From Begonia masoniana (taxonomy: Eukaryota > Streptophyta > Magnoliopsida > Cucurbitales > Begoniaceae): DNA of 64,000 nucleotides. The position numbers and the translations under genes were made by a program. The DNA is taken from contig CM039512.1 in the NCBI GenBank assembly GCA_022432975.1, positions 2,094,519-2,158,518 on the forward strand, given 5' to 3'. Positions 24,653-37,801 of the stretch are shown here, in pieces. Numbering within the stretch: the stretch's first letter is position 1; each line of letters begins with the position of its first letter. The notes beneath the pieces were generated by a model, which had not been told where the DNA came from, did no database searches, and was given only the letters and a program-made list of their open reading frames with translations.

Positions 24653-25046
24653 AGAACATCTTTTCGAACAACACATGTGAAGCTGTTTTGAGCTCAACGT
24701 ATTTGTATTTAGTCAATTTAAGTTTATGGGTCGCTTCAATTTAGATGTTTTAATTGCTTGGTGATGTCAATAAAAGAATAAGATGATTTCTGATTTTTTT
24801 TGGGTAATTCGAACAAAATTTAGAATGATTTGCATAAACATTGTTGTTGTGATTAGAATTTTCATATAATATATGTAAATTTGACTGATAGCATTAAGCT
24901 ATTTTCCCAAGGCTTCAGTATGAGTTTCTGATCATGTGAAGTTCCGTCGAGGGAGATATATATAAATATATGCAATAGTTGACTAATTTTGTCTGTAATC
25001 AAGTCTTCATCTAATACAACTTGTTTTTGAGAAGGTGAAATTGCAG

Positions 25047-25960
25047 CAAAGATGGCCGGAGGAAGTTTTACACCCCATGTTTTGAATGCACAGATTGGAG
25101 AGGTGATGCAAATTATGCAATAAATTCAGACTAAATTAATCAAAAAAATCTTGGATGAACATGCAATTTGCTAATTTTTTATTTTTATATTTTTTACAGA
25201 ATATTGTTTCTAAGGTTTCATTATTTTATCTGGGAGGCCCTCGAGCCGTTTGCATACTTTCGGCTTCTGGTGTCGTCTCGATCGTCATCATCCGGCAGCA
25301 CGGTTCTCCGGGCAGAATCTTGAGATAAGAGGTTTGGTGTAAATTAACAGTTTGTACTGTTCTTCTTGATCATTTCTAGATCTTTCTGATTAGAATGCAT
25401 GCATTACTTGGAACCGATACATCTAGCCTCGATAGCTTTGCATAGGGCCGGTTCGAGATTCTTACGCTCTTCGGATCGTGTTTATTCGGCAACAAAGAGA
25501 GAAAGTATTGGAAGAGAGGAGATTTAACTGTTTCATTAGCTAAACCAGATAAAAGGGTGTTTGGTGGTGAAATTGCTGGTTCAATGATAGCAGCTGCCCC
25601 TGTCCAAGTAGACATATCTCTCTTTCTCCTTCAAATATCCCAAAAAGGGTGTTAAATTTGAGAATTTCCACCACTAAAATAAGTCATAGAATATTTTCGA
25701 GTGAGTAATTATTCTTTTCTTCACTGAAAAATCTGCTGATTCGTGGGTGTTTTAAGCAAAACATCACCAAGGAGATCAACAAATGGTACACAACGCCAGT
25801 TCTGAGGAAGCAGTGTGGATTAAGTTTGATAGGACAAGCAGGGAAGACGAGTGATGAAGAGAAGAAAAATGAGAATGGAGAAGTGAGTAGCCAAGCTTTG
25901 GCTACTAGCTCAAACACAAATCCTACACCCATTGAGCTCAATAGAATCATTTCGAAGAAC
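25047..25960 (+). pseudogene. AHL unit 2
   Basis: Blocks A 25047-25102, B 25200-25331, C 25446-25607, and D from about 25736. Block B has an in-frame TAA near its end (about 25326), and the acceptor of block D has changed from TCAG to TCTG. GRFEIL core is kept. Block A contains an ATG in frame with the PPC sequence, unlike the other units. Confidence 0.8.
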
Positions 25961-26337
25961 ACATGTGAAGTTGTTTTGAGCTCAAAGTATTTGTATTGAG
26001 TCAATTTAAGTTTATGGGTCGCTTCAATTTAGATGTTTTAATTGCTTGGTGATGTCAATAAAAGAATAAGATGATTTCTGATTTTTTTTTTTTTGGTAAT
26101 TCAAACATAATTTAAGAAGATTTGCATAAAAATGTTGTTGTGATTAGAATTTTCATATAATTTATGTAAATTGGACTAATAGCATTAAACTATTTTCCCA
26201 AGGCTTCAGTATGAGTTTCTGATTATGTGAAGTTCTGTCGAAGGGAGATATATATAAATATATACAATAGTTGACTAGATTTGTCTGTAATCAAGTTTCC
26301 TCTAATACAACTTGTTTTTGAAAAGATGGAATTGCAG

Positions 26338-27252
26338 CAGAGACGGCCAGAGGAAGATTTACCCCTCATGTTTTAAATGTACAGATTGAGGAGGTGATGC
26401 AAATTATGCATTAACTTCAGACTAAATTAATAAAAATAAAGCTTGGTTGAACATGCAATTTGCTAATTTTTTATTTTTATTTTTTTGCAGGATATTGTTT
26501 CTAAAGTTTCATTATTTTCTCTGGGAGGCCCTCGAGCCGTTTGCATACTTTCGGCTTTTGGTGTCGTCTTGATTGTCGTCATCCGACAGCCCGGTTCTCT
26601 GGGTAGCATCTTGAGATATGAGGTTTGGTGTAAATTGATAGTTTTTACTGTTCTTCTTGACCATTTCTAGATTTTTCTTCTTAGAATGCATGCATTACTT
26701 GGAACCGATACATCTAATCTCGGTAGCTTTGCGCAGGGCCAGTTTGATATTCTTATGCTCTCCGGATCGTGTTTATTCGGCGACGAGAAAGGAAAGCATT
26801 GGAAGAGAGCAAATTTAACTGTTTCATTGGCTAAACCAGATGAGAGGGTGTTTGGTGGTGAAATTGCTGGTTCAATGATAGCAGCTGCCCCTGTCCAAGT
26901 AGACATATCTCTCTTTCTTGTTCAAATATCCCAAAAAGGGTGTTAAATTTGAGAATTTCCACCACTAAAATCAGTCATACAATATCTTTGAGTGAGTAAT
27001 TATTTTATTTTTCACTGAAAAATCAGCTAATTCTGGGAATTTTAAGCAAAACATCACCAAGGAGATCAAGAAATGGTACACAATGCTAGTTCTGAGGAAG
27101 CAGGGTGGATTGACTTTGCTAGGACAAGCAGGGATGACGAGTGATGCAGAGAATAAAGATGAAATTGGAGAAGTGAGTAGCCAAGCTTTGGCTACTAACT
27201 CAAACTGAAATCCAACACCGATTGAGCTCAATAGAAATGACATCAGCTTATG
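26338..27252 (+). pseudogene. AHL unit 3
   Basis: Blocks A 26338-26393, B 26491-26622, C 26737-26898 and D 27027-27252. Blocks B and C are open and well spliced, but D has lost one base (CTGGGAATTTTAAGC against CTGGGGAGTTTTAAGC in the other units), which shifts the frame. Core motif reads GQFDIL. Confidence 0.8.
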
Positions 27253-27648
27253 AAGAACATCTTTTAGAACAACACATATGAAGCTATTTTGAGCTCAACG
27301 TATTTGTATTGAGTCAATTTAAGTTTATGAGTTGCTTCAATTTAGATGTTTTAATTGCTTGGTGATGTCAATAAAAGAATAAGATGATTTCTGATTTTTT
27401 TTTGGGTAATTCGAATATAATTTAAGAAGATTTGCATAAACATTGTTGTTGTGATTAGAATTTTCATATAATATATGTAAATTTGACTAATAGCACTAAG
27501 CTATTTTCCCAAGGCTTCAGTATGAGTTTCTGATCATGTGAAGTTATGTCGATAAAGATATATATAAATATATACAATAGTTGACTAGATTTGTCTATAA
27601 TCAAGTCTTCTTCTAATACAACTGTTTTTGAAAAAGGTGGAATTGCAG

Positions 27649-28568
27649 CAGAGACGGCCAGAGGAAGATTTACCCCTCATGTTTTAAATGTACAGATTGA
27701 GGAGGTGATGCAAATTATGCATTAACTTCAGACTAATTAATAAAAAAAAGCTTGGTTGAACATGCAATTTGCTAATTTTTTATTTTATTTTTTTGCAGGA
27801 TATTGTTTCTAAGGTTTCATTATTTTCTCTGGGAGGCCCTCGAGCCGTTTGCATACTTTCGGCTTCTGGTGTCGTCTCGAATGTCGTCATCCGACAGCCC
27901 GGTTCTCTGGGCAGCATCTTGAGATATGCGGTTTGGTGTAAATTGACAGTTTGTACTGTTCTTCTTGACCATTTCTAGATCTTTCTGCTTATAATGCATG
28001 TATTATTTGGAACCGATACATCTAATCTCAGTAGCTTTGCACAGGGCCGGTTCGAGATTCTTACGCTCTCTGGATCGTGTTTATTCGGCGACAAGGAGGG
28101 AAAGCATTGGAAGAGAGGAGATTTAACTGTTTCATTGGCTAAACCAGATGAGAGAGTGTTTGGTGGGAAAATTGCTGGTTCAATGATAGCAGCTGTCCTT
28201 GTCCAGGACATACCTCTCTTTCTTCTCTTTCTCGTTCAAATATCCCAAAAAGGGTGTTAAAATTGAGAATTTCCACCACTAAAATTAGTCATACACTATT
28301 TTCGAGTGAGTAATTATTCTTTTTTTCACTGAAAAATCAGCTGATTCTGGGTAGTTTTAAGCAAAACATCACCAAGGAGATCAAGAAATGGTACACAACA
28401 CCAGTTCTGAGGAAGCTGAGTGGATTGAGTTTGCTAGAACAAGCAGGGAAGACGAGTGATGCAGAGAAGAAAGATGGAATTGGAGAAGTGAGTAGCCAAG
28501 CTTTGGCTACTAACTCAAACCCAAATCCAACACCGATTGAGCTCAATGGAAATGACATCAGCTTATGA
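27649..28568 (+). pseudogene. AHL unit 4
   Basis: Blocks A 27649-27704, B 27799-27930, C 28045-28206 and D 28341-28568. The coding blocks are open and the GRFEIL core is kept. The donor after block C is lost: GTCCAAGTAGAC in the other units is GTCCAGGAC here. Apart from that junction it is one of the least damaged units. Confidence 0.8.
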
Positions 28569-28964
28569 AGAACATCTTTTAGAACAACACATATGAAGCT
28601 ATTTTGAGCTCAACGTATTTATACTGAGTCAATTTAAGTTTATGAGTCGCTTCAATTTAGATGTTTTAATTGCTTGGTGATGCCAATAAAAGAATAAGAT
28701 GATTTCTGATTTTTTTTTTGGGTAATTCGAATATAATTTAAGAAGATTTGCATAAACATTGTTGTTGTAATTAGAATTTTCATATAATATATGTAAATTT
28801 GACTAATAGCATTAAGTTATTTTCCCAAGGCTTCAGTATGAGTTTCTGATCATGTGAAGTTCTGTCGATAAAGATATATATAAATATATACAATAGTTGA
28901 CTAGATTTGTCTGTAATCAAGTTTTCTTCTAACACAACTGGTTTTTGAAAATGTGGAATTGCAG

Positions 28965-29887
28965 CAGAGACGGCCGGAGGAAGTTTTACCCCCCATGTTT
29001 TGAATGTACGGATTGGGGAGGTGATGCAAATTATGCATTAAATTCAGACTAAATTAATAAAAAAAAGCTTGGATGAACATGCAATTTGCTAATTTTTTAT
29101 TTTTATTTTTTTGCAGGATATTATTTCTAAGGTTTCATTATTTTCTCTGGGAGACCCTCGAGCCGTTTACATACTTTCGGCTTCTGGTGTTGTCTCGATT
29201 GTCGTCATCCGGCAGCCCGGTTCTCCGGGCAACATCTTGAGATATGAGGTTTGGTGTAAATTGATAGTTTTTACTGTTCTTCTTGACCATTTCTAGATCT
29301 TTCTGATTAGAATGCATGCATTACTTGGAACCGATACATCTAATCGCGGTAGCTTTGTGCAGGGCTGGTTCGAGATTCTTATGCTCTCTGGATCGTGTTT
29401 ATTCAGCGACGAGCAAGGAAAGCATTGGAAGAGAGGAAATTTAACAATTTCATTGGCTAAATCAGATGGGAGGGTGTTTGGTGGTGAAATTGCAGGTTCA
29501 ATGATAGCAGCTGCCCCTGTCCAAGTAGACATATCTCTCTTTCTTCTCTTTCTCATTCAAATATCCCAAAAAGGGTGTTAAATTTGAGAATTTCCACCAC
29601 TAAAATAAGTCATACAATATATTTGAGTGAGTAATTATTCTTTTTTTACTGAAAAATCGGCTGATTCTGGGGAGTTTTATGCAAAACATCACCAAGGAGA
29701 TCAAGAAATGGTACACAATGCCAGTTCTGAGAAAGCAGAGTGGATTGAGTTTCCTAGGACAAGCATGGAAGACGAGTGATGCAAAGAAGAAAGATGGAAT
29801 TTGAGAAGTGAGTAGCCAAACTTTGGCTACTAACTCAAACCCAAATCCTACACCCATTGAGCTTAATGGAAATGTCATCTGCTTATG
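28965..29887 (+). pseudogene. AHL unit 5
   Basis: Blocks A 28965-29020, B 29117-29248, C 29363-29524 and D from about 29662. The acceptor of D is TCGG instead of TCAG, and D has an in-frame TGA (GGAATTTGAGAAG). Core motif reads GWFEIL. Very similar to unit 6 in block C. Confidence 0.8.
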
Positions 29888-30273
29888 AATAACATCTTTT
29901 CGAACAACACATGTGAGGCTGTTTTGAGCTCAACATATCTGTATTGAGTCAATTTAAGTTTATGAAGTCGCTTCAATTTAGATGTTTTAATTGCTTGGTG
30001 ATGTCAATAAAAGAATAAGATGATTTATGATTTTTTTTTGGGTAATTCGACAAAATTTAGAATGATTTGCATAACATTGTTGTGAATTTTCATATAATAT
30101 ATGTAAATTTGACTGAATAGCATTAAGCTATTTTCTAAGGCTTCAGTATGAGTTTCTGATCATGTGAAGTTTCGTCAAGGGAGATTTATATAAATATATG
30201 CATTAGTTGACTAATTTGTCTGTAATCAAGTATTTCTCTAATACAACTTGTTTTTGAGAAGGTGAAATTGCAG

Positions 30274-31196
30274 TAGAAACGGCCGAGGAAGTTTTACCCC
30301 CCATGTTTTGAATGTACAGATTGGGGAGGTGATGCAAATTATGCAATAAATTCAGACTAAATTAATCAAAAAAAGCTTGGATGAATATGCAATTTGCTAA
30401 TTTTTTATTTTTGTTTTTTTGCAGGATATTGTTTCTAAGGCTTCATTATTTTCTCTGGGAGGCCCTCGAGCCGTTTGCATACTTTCGGCTTCTGGTGTCG
30501 TCTCGATCGTCGTCATCCGGCAGCCCAGTTCTCCTGGCAGCATCTTGAGATATGAGGTTTGGCGTAAATTGACAGTTTGTACTGTTCTTCTTGACCATTT
30601 ATAGATCTTTCTGCTTAGAATGTATGCATTACTTTGAACCGATACATCTAATCGCGGTAGCTTTGTGCAGGGCTGGTTCGAGATTCTTATGCTCTCTGGA
30701 TCGTGTTTATTCAGCGACGAGCAAGGAAAGCATTGGAAGAGAGGAAATTTAACAATTTCATTGGCTAAATCAGATGGGAGGGTGTTTGGTGGTGAAATTG
30801 CAGGTTCAATGATAGCAGCTGCCCCTGTCCAAGTAGACATATCTCTCTTTCTTCTCTTTCTCGTTCAAATATCCCAAAAAGGGTGTTAAATTTGAGAATT
30901 TCCACCACTAAAATAAGTCATACAATATATTTGAGTGAGTAATTATTCTTTTTTTAACTAAAAAATCGGCTGATTCTGGGAAGTTTTATGCAAAACATCA
31001 CCAAGGAGATCAAGAAATGGTACACAATGCCAGTTCTGAGGAAGCAGAGTAGATTGAGTTTCCTATGACAAGCATGGAAGACGAGTGATGCAGAAAAGAA
31101 AGATGGAATTGGAGAAGTGAGTAGCCAAACTTTGGCTACTAACTCAAACCCAAATCCTACACCCATTGAACTTAATGGAAATGTCATCTGCTTATG
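30274..31196 (+). pseudogene. AHL unit 6
   Basis: Blocks A 30274-30330, B 30425-30556, C 30671-30832 and D from about 30970. Block A has lost one G (GGCCGAGGAAG against GGCCGGAGGAAG), shifting the frame. The D acceptor is TCGG as in unit 5, so units 5 and 6 share a recent ancestor. Confidence 0.8.
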
Positions 31197-32081
31197 AAGA
31201 ACATCTTTTCGAACAACACATGTGAAGCTGTTTTGAGCTCAACGTATCTGTATTGAGTCAATTTAAGTTTATGAATCGCTTCATTTTAGATGTTTTAATT
31301 GCTTGGTGATGTCAATAAAAGAATAAGATGATTTATGGTTTTTTTTTGGGTAATTCGAACAAAATTTAGAATGATTTGCATAAATATTGTTGTGAATTTT
31401 CATATAATATATGTAAATTTGACTGATAGCATCAAGCTATTTTTCTAAGGTTTCAGTATGAGTTTCTGATCATGTGAAGTTCCGTCAAGGGAGATTTATA
31501 TAAATATATGCATTAGTTGACTAAATTTGTCTGTAATCAAGTCTTTCTCTAATACAACTTCTTTTTGAGAAGGTGAAATTGCAGTAGAAACGGCCGAAGG
31601 AAGTTTTACCCCCCATGTTTTGAATGTACAGATTGGGGAGGTGATGCAAATTATGCAATAAATTCAGACTAAATTAATCAAAAAAAGCTTGGATGAATAT
31701 GCAATTTGCTAATTTTTTATTTTTATTTTTTTGCAGGATATTGTTTCTAAGGCTTCATTATTTTCTCTGGGAGGCCCTCGAGCCGTTTGCATACTTTCGG
31801 CTTCTGGTGTCGTCTCAATCGTCGTCATCCGGCAGCCCAGTTCTCCTGGCAGCATCTTGAGATATGAGGTTTGGCGTAAATTGACAGTTTGTACTGTTCT
31901 TCTTGACCATTTATAGATCTTTCTGCTTAGAATGCATGCATTATTTGGAACCGATACATTTAATCCCGGTAGCTTTGCGCAGGGCCGATTCGAGATTCTT
32001 ACACTCTCCGGATCGTGTTTATTCGGCGACAAGGAGGGAAAGCATTGGAAGAGGAGATTTAACTGTTTCATTGGCTAAACC

Positions 32082-32459
32082 TGTGATGACCCATATGTGC
32101 ACGACTGGCCCGTATACTGGATTCGGACCCGGATGGCGGTTTGTCCGCGCAGGCAAAAGGATGGTTAAGGGAGTAGGTCGTAATGTGGGGGGTCGTCACA
32201 ATCTCATATCGCTTAGAGAAGTATGCGGAAAGGAAACATATGTAAAGAGACCCTTCGAAAATAGTAAGACGCATTTTGGAGCGCAATTGACAACGGATCC
32301 CATAAGAACTCCAAAGTTAAAAGTGCTTCGGCGAGAGTAGTACCAGGTTGGGTGACCGACTGGAAGTTCTCGCCAAACAAAGGCTGTGAGGGGAGGATAT
32401 TGGGCTACGGCCCAATCCCCAGAGCGGACAATATCTTGCTGGGAAAATGAGTTGTTAGA
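32082..32459 (+). mobile_element. Cassandra TRIM solo LTR
   Basis: Starts TGTGATGACC and ends TGTTAGA (expected TTACA, mutated). Flanked by an exact 5-bp target duplication AAACC (32077-32081, 32460-32464) inside AHL block C. It carries a 5S rRNA-like domain, the hallmark of Cassandra elements. No primer-binding site or second LTR follows, so it is a solo LTR. Confidence 0.92.
32292..32374 (+). ncRNA. 5S rRNA-like domain of Cassandra LTR
   Basis: Sequence from CGGATCCCATAAGAACTCC to GGAAGTTCTCG follows plant 5S rRNA closely. The internal RNA polymerase III promoter is recognisable: A-box-like AGTTAAAAGTGCTTCGG (32315-32331) and C-box-like AGGTTGGGTGACC (32345-32357). Transcription is inferred from other Cassandra elements, not seen here. 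Confidence 0.85.
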
Positions 32460-33198
32460 AAACCAGATAGGGAGAGTGTTTGGTGGTGAAATTGCTGGTT
32501 CAATGATAGGCAGCTGCCCCTGTCCAAGTAGACATATCTCTCTTTCTTCTCTTTCTCGTTCAAATATCCCAAAAAGGGTGTTAAATTTGAGAATTTCCAC
32601 CACTAAAATTCAGTCATACAATATCTTCGAGTGAGTAATTATTCTTTTTTTCATTGAAAACTCAGCTGATTCTGGGGAGTTTTAAGCAAAACATCACCAA
32701 GGAGATCAAGAAATGGTACACAATGCTAGTTCTGAGGAAGCTGGGTGGATTGAGTTTGCTAAGACAAGCAGGGAAGACGAGTGATGCAGAGAAGATAGAT
32801 GGAATTGGAGAAGTGAGTAGCCAAGCTTTGGCTATTAACTCAAACCCAAATCCTACACCCATTGAGCTCAATGGAAATGACATTAGCTTATGAAGGACAT
32901 CTTTTCGAACAACACATGTGAAGCTGTTTTGAGCTCAACGTATTTGTATTGAGTCAATTTAAGTTTATGAGTCGCTTCAATTTAGATGTTTTAATTGCTT
33001 GGTGATGTCAATAAAAGAATAAGATGATTTCTGATTTTTTTTGGGTAATTCAAACAAAATTTAAGATGATTTGCATAAACATTGTTGTGAATTTTCATAT
33101 AATATATGTAAATTTGATTGATAGCATTAAGCTATTTTCCCAAGGCTTCGGTATGAGTTTCTGATCATGTAAAGTTCCGTCGAGGGAGATATATATAA

Positions 33199-34860
<1,662 letters not shown>

Positions 34861-36476
34861 TTTGTGTCTGAGCTTAGACATTAATTCGTAGGGCAAGCTG
34901 TCGTTTTTGCTTATAAATTACTCGTTCTTCGTAGTAATGCTTGACGACATATTTTTTAAACTTACAAGTTTCGTTCTTTTTTGTCACTCCAAATTGACGT
35001 TTCTCCTCACTGCATCTGCATTTGATTTAGAGTAATATTACGTCTACTTTTTAACTTTATAAACACAACCAAATTAAACAGTCTTGTATAAATATAATAA
35101 GGATTTTTTCACTTATCGAGTTAGTTTTTAGAGTGAGTTCTACCATCTTACTTTCTATTATGATATCAAAGATCAATCTATACGATGTGATGATCGATTA
35201 AACACGTTAGATGTAAATAAAAAAAATTAAAAAAAAAACCTATCACGCTAGACGTATAGGCGGGTATTGTCTCATATCGATAAAACTAAAATAAACGGTC
35301 CTGTATAAAGACGAATAGAATTCTCTAACTCCTTGAATTAGCTTTTAGATTGAGTTATACCCTCTCATTTTCTATCAAATTCTTTATTTTTGACGTATCA
35401 CTTAATAATTGATGCAATTAATATTATAAATAATTAAAAAATAAAATTCATTACGTTAATTAACGAGCGTCGTTACTCTTTGATTGAACACGAAGAAAAA
35501 CGTGTAAGAAATTGAAAAATTGCCAATGACAATCAATGAAATTTATGAAAATATCTTCCCTTTATTTACATGTTTTTTTTTCCCAAAATTAGAGGGAGGC
35601 ACGCAGGGAAAGGCAGGACAATTATTGTCGTGAGATATCTTTCCGAAATAAATGATGGGTCATTGTATTTTATTATTATTATTTTTTAATTAATCCCTCA
35701 ATCATAAAAATCAGTACATTTATCTTACGAGGCCGACACTTTCTATTATTAGTAATTGTCGCGTCCAGAAAACCAAACACAATTAACGTAATTATGTAGA
35801 TTATTACCAGATCTGTGAGTTCTTTTTTTCTGTTTGGTTGGAGAGAAAGTGAGAGAAAATGAGGGTTTGAGTAAATTTTAGTTCTTGATCCGCAGTTGAA
35901 CACTTAATCAGTGGAGTTCTTAGCTTATTATTATTGCGACGTGACAACATGTTGGTGTGTATAGTACCCAAGTCAACAAAAGCGTGTTGGTTAATTTCTG
36001 TTAAATTTTACCCTTATCTTATATTAAATTATGATAATGACATAAATATATAACTTTAATTAGGCTGCTGGAAATTAATTTTTGAGACGGGGAAATGTTC
36101 AACGTGCTGACCGAAACTAGTGTCACATTTATCACGACTTTTGAAATAAATGGCGATGAAAGTTGCAAGAACCGTGTTAATAAAAAAAAAAAAAAAAAAA
36201 ATCCCCCAAATTTATATAAAAAATCAAATTAAAAAATTTATTTAAATTATTTAAAAAGAATTGAGCAAGTGGGATAAAAAAAGGTATAATAAATGAAGAA
36301 TTAGCTAAGCTTCTCATGCTTATCTCAAAGATAGGACCTCCTTTTCATGTTCCCCAAAAGTATAAAGGTGACCACTTTTCATTAAATATTTCTTTTTTTT
36401 CTATTTAATATTAATTAGTGTAATTAATAAAATAAATTACACATAAATAAAATAAATTATTAATTTGATTTTTTTT
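34861..36476. other. Intergenic region
   Basis: AT-rich. Two related stretches (about 35080-35175 and 35285-35385) share the motifs CTTGTATAAA or CCTGTATAAA and TTAGTTTTTAGA or TTAGCTTTTAGA. They look like an old LTR or MITE pair. No gene seen. Confidence 0.4.
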
Positions 36477-36984
36477 AGGGTAAAGTGCAATTTGGCCCCT
36501 ATAACTAGGAGAAATGGACAATTTACACCATAAACTTGGATAATGAGCAATTTGGCCCCTACTACTAGGCTAAAGTGCAATTTGGCCCCTACCGTCATAT
36601 TTTCTGTCAAAAAGTAACGTTTTTTTGCTTGTTTATTTTTTTTTTCCGAAATGCCCCTCACTGGACCGAACCGGACAGGATCGGTTCGGCTAATTCTACT
36701 CTGGTTTTTTTTTTAAATTCTATTCCTCTATTTTTTTATTTTAAAAAAAAAAAAAACAGAGTGGTATTAGCCGAACCGGTCCTGTCCGGTTCGGTCCAGT
36801 GAGGGGCAATTCGGGAAAAAAAAAATAAACAAGCCAAAAAACGTTACTTTTTGACGAAAAATATGACGGTAGGGGCCAAATTGTACTTTATCCTAGTAGT
36901 AGGGGCCAAATTACCCATTATCTAAGTTTACGGTGTAAATTGCCCATTTTACCTAGTTGTAGGGGCCAAATTGCACTTTACCCT
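36477..36984. mobile_element. Foldback MITE-like element
   Basis: AGGGTAAAGTGCAATTTGGC at the left end returns as its complement at the right end. The arms match over about 230 bp including CTACCGTCATATTTT, AAAAAGTAACGTTTTTT and GGACCGAACCGGACAGGAT. The phrase CAATTTGGCCCCTA also repeats three times directly in each arm. No coding sequence. Confidence 0.9.
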
Positions 36985-37689
36985 TTTTTTTAATATTTTG
37001 CCCGTAAGAGTGAGGACGTAAATCCGAAGGAACGTGAAAATTCGACAACGAAAACACGTCCAATTTAGAAGGGTTAAAACGTGTCACACTATGGCTGACA
37101 TGTCGTTCTGACATTCATGTGAATGTAGTGAGCCACTTATCACTGTTAAATTTTCATTGAATATCAAACGTACGCGTGTACAATTCTTTAATTACTGAAA
37201 TCTTATTTGATTATTTTACTGGGCACGTCATTTATTCTCAATAAGATTGACTGTCCACGTAAGAACAGTGTGGGCCCACAAAACTCGAAACATCATTTTA
37301 TTCCATTAAAATATATTTATTCTCTGTATTATCTTCAAAATAAAAAACTCTAAAAAAATAAAATATATATAAAGGAAATAGGTGAATTACCGGCCACCGG
37401 GTGGCGGGTGTGGTTCAAGTGGGTTGGGTTGGGTTGGGTTGACCAAATAATGTTAGGCGGTAGGGTCCACCATATGGGATAGTACACACAACGGGACTAG
37501 ACCGCCGACTAGAAGCCACACGGATTAGCATTACAACGGCTCGATATATCTAAATTAGAAATCTAATAAAATGTGAAGAAATTTCGAGAGTGGTTCTTAA
37601 TTTCAATCATGCCACTCTTGAGTCAAAGTTGACTATTTCTTCAGCGTTTTGGGGAAAGGCCTGGGAAGTGGGAATCGGACAATCGCCCC
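36985..37689. promoter_or_regulatory. Upstream region of the F-box gene
   Basis: Intergenic, with a (GGGTT)4 run near 37418-37440 and no open frame. The last few hundred bases are the likely F-box promoter; no specific motif is certain apart from the TATA box below. Confidence 0.4.
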
Positions 37690-37696
37690 TATAAAA
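37690..37696 (+). promoter_or_regulatory. TATA box of the F-box gene
   Basis: CTATAAAA context (CCCCTATAAAACCTCACC), 106 bases before the start codon. Spacing fits a leader of about 75 bases. Confidence 0.65.
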
Positions 37697-37801
37697 CCTC
37701 ACCCTTTTTGCCCTCTTTTTCTTCGTCTCACTCTCTTTATCTGATTAAACACCCATCTGAAATCGCACGGACGAAGAAGAAGCTTTGATTTCTTTGTAGC
37801 T

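Larger units (their letters stand above)
31585..32893 (+). pseudogene. AHL unit 7, split by a Cassandra solo LTR
   Basis: Blocks A 31585-31640, B 31737-31868, C 31983-32527 and D 32665-32893. Blocks A, B and D are open with good splice sites. Block C is interrupted after SLAK by a 378-bp Cassandra LTR (32082-32459) with a 5-bp target duplication, and has a one-base insertion later (GATAGGCAGC). Before the insertion this unit was probably close to intact in its PPC part. Confidence 0.85.
23975..33198 (+). repeat. Tandem array of seven ~1.3-kb units, each the PPC-domain part of an AHL gene
   Basis: Marker sequences such as AATGCATGCATTACTTGG recur near 24085, 25395, 26686, 27994, 29312, 30620 and 31938, a period of 1.29-1.32 kb. 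Each full unit carries four exon-like blocks in fixed order. A encodes AGGSFTPHVLN. B encodes DIVSKVSLFSLGGPRAVCIL. C encodes the GRFEIL core to GSMIAAAPVQ. D encodes LILGSFKQNI to a common stop. These are consecutive exons of an AT-hook motif nuclear-localised (AHL) protein, with introns kept, plus about 400 bp of shared non-coding sequence. No unit contains an AT-hook or a leading Met exon. The array is cut on the left inside block B and on the right at about 33198. Confidence 0.9.

Noticed and set aside
32292..32374. Genuine 5S rRNA gene
   Set aside because: It lies inside a retroelement LTR with target duplication and differs from plant 5S at several conserved sites, so it is a Cassandra 5S domain.
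37418..37440. Telomere-like (GGGTT)4
   Set aside because: Plant telomere repeat is TTTAGGG; this is a short unrelated pentanucleotide run.
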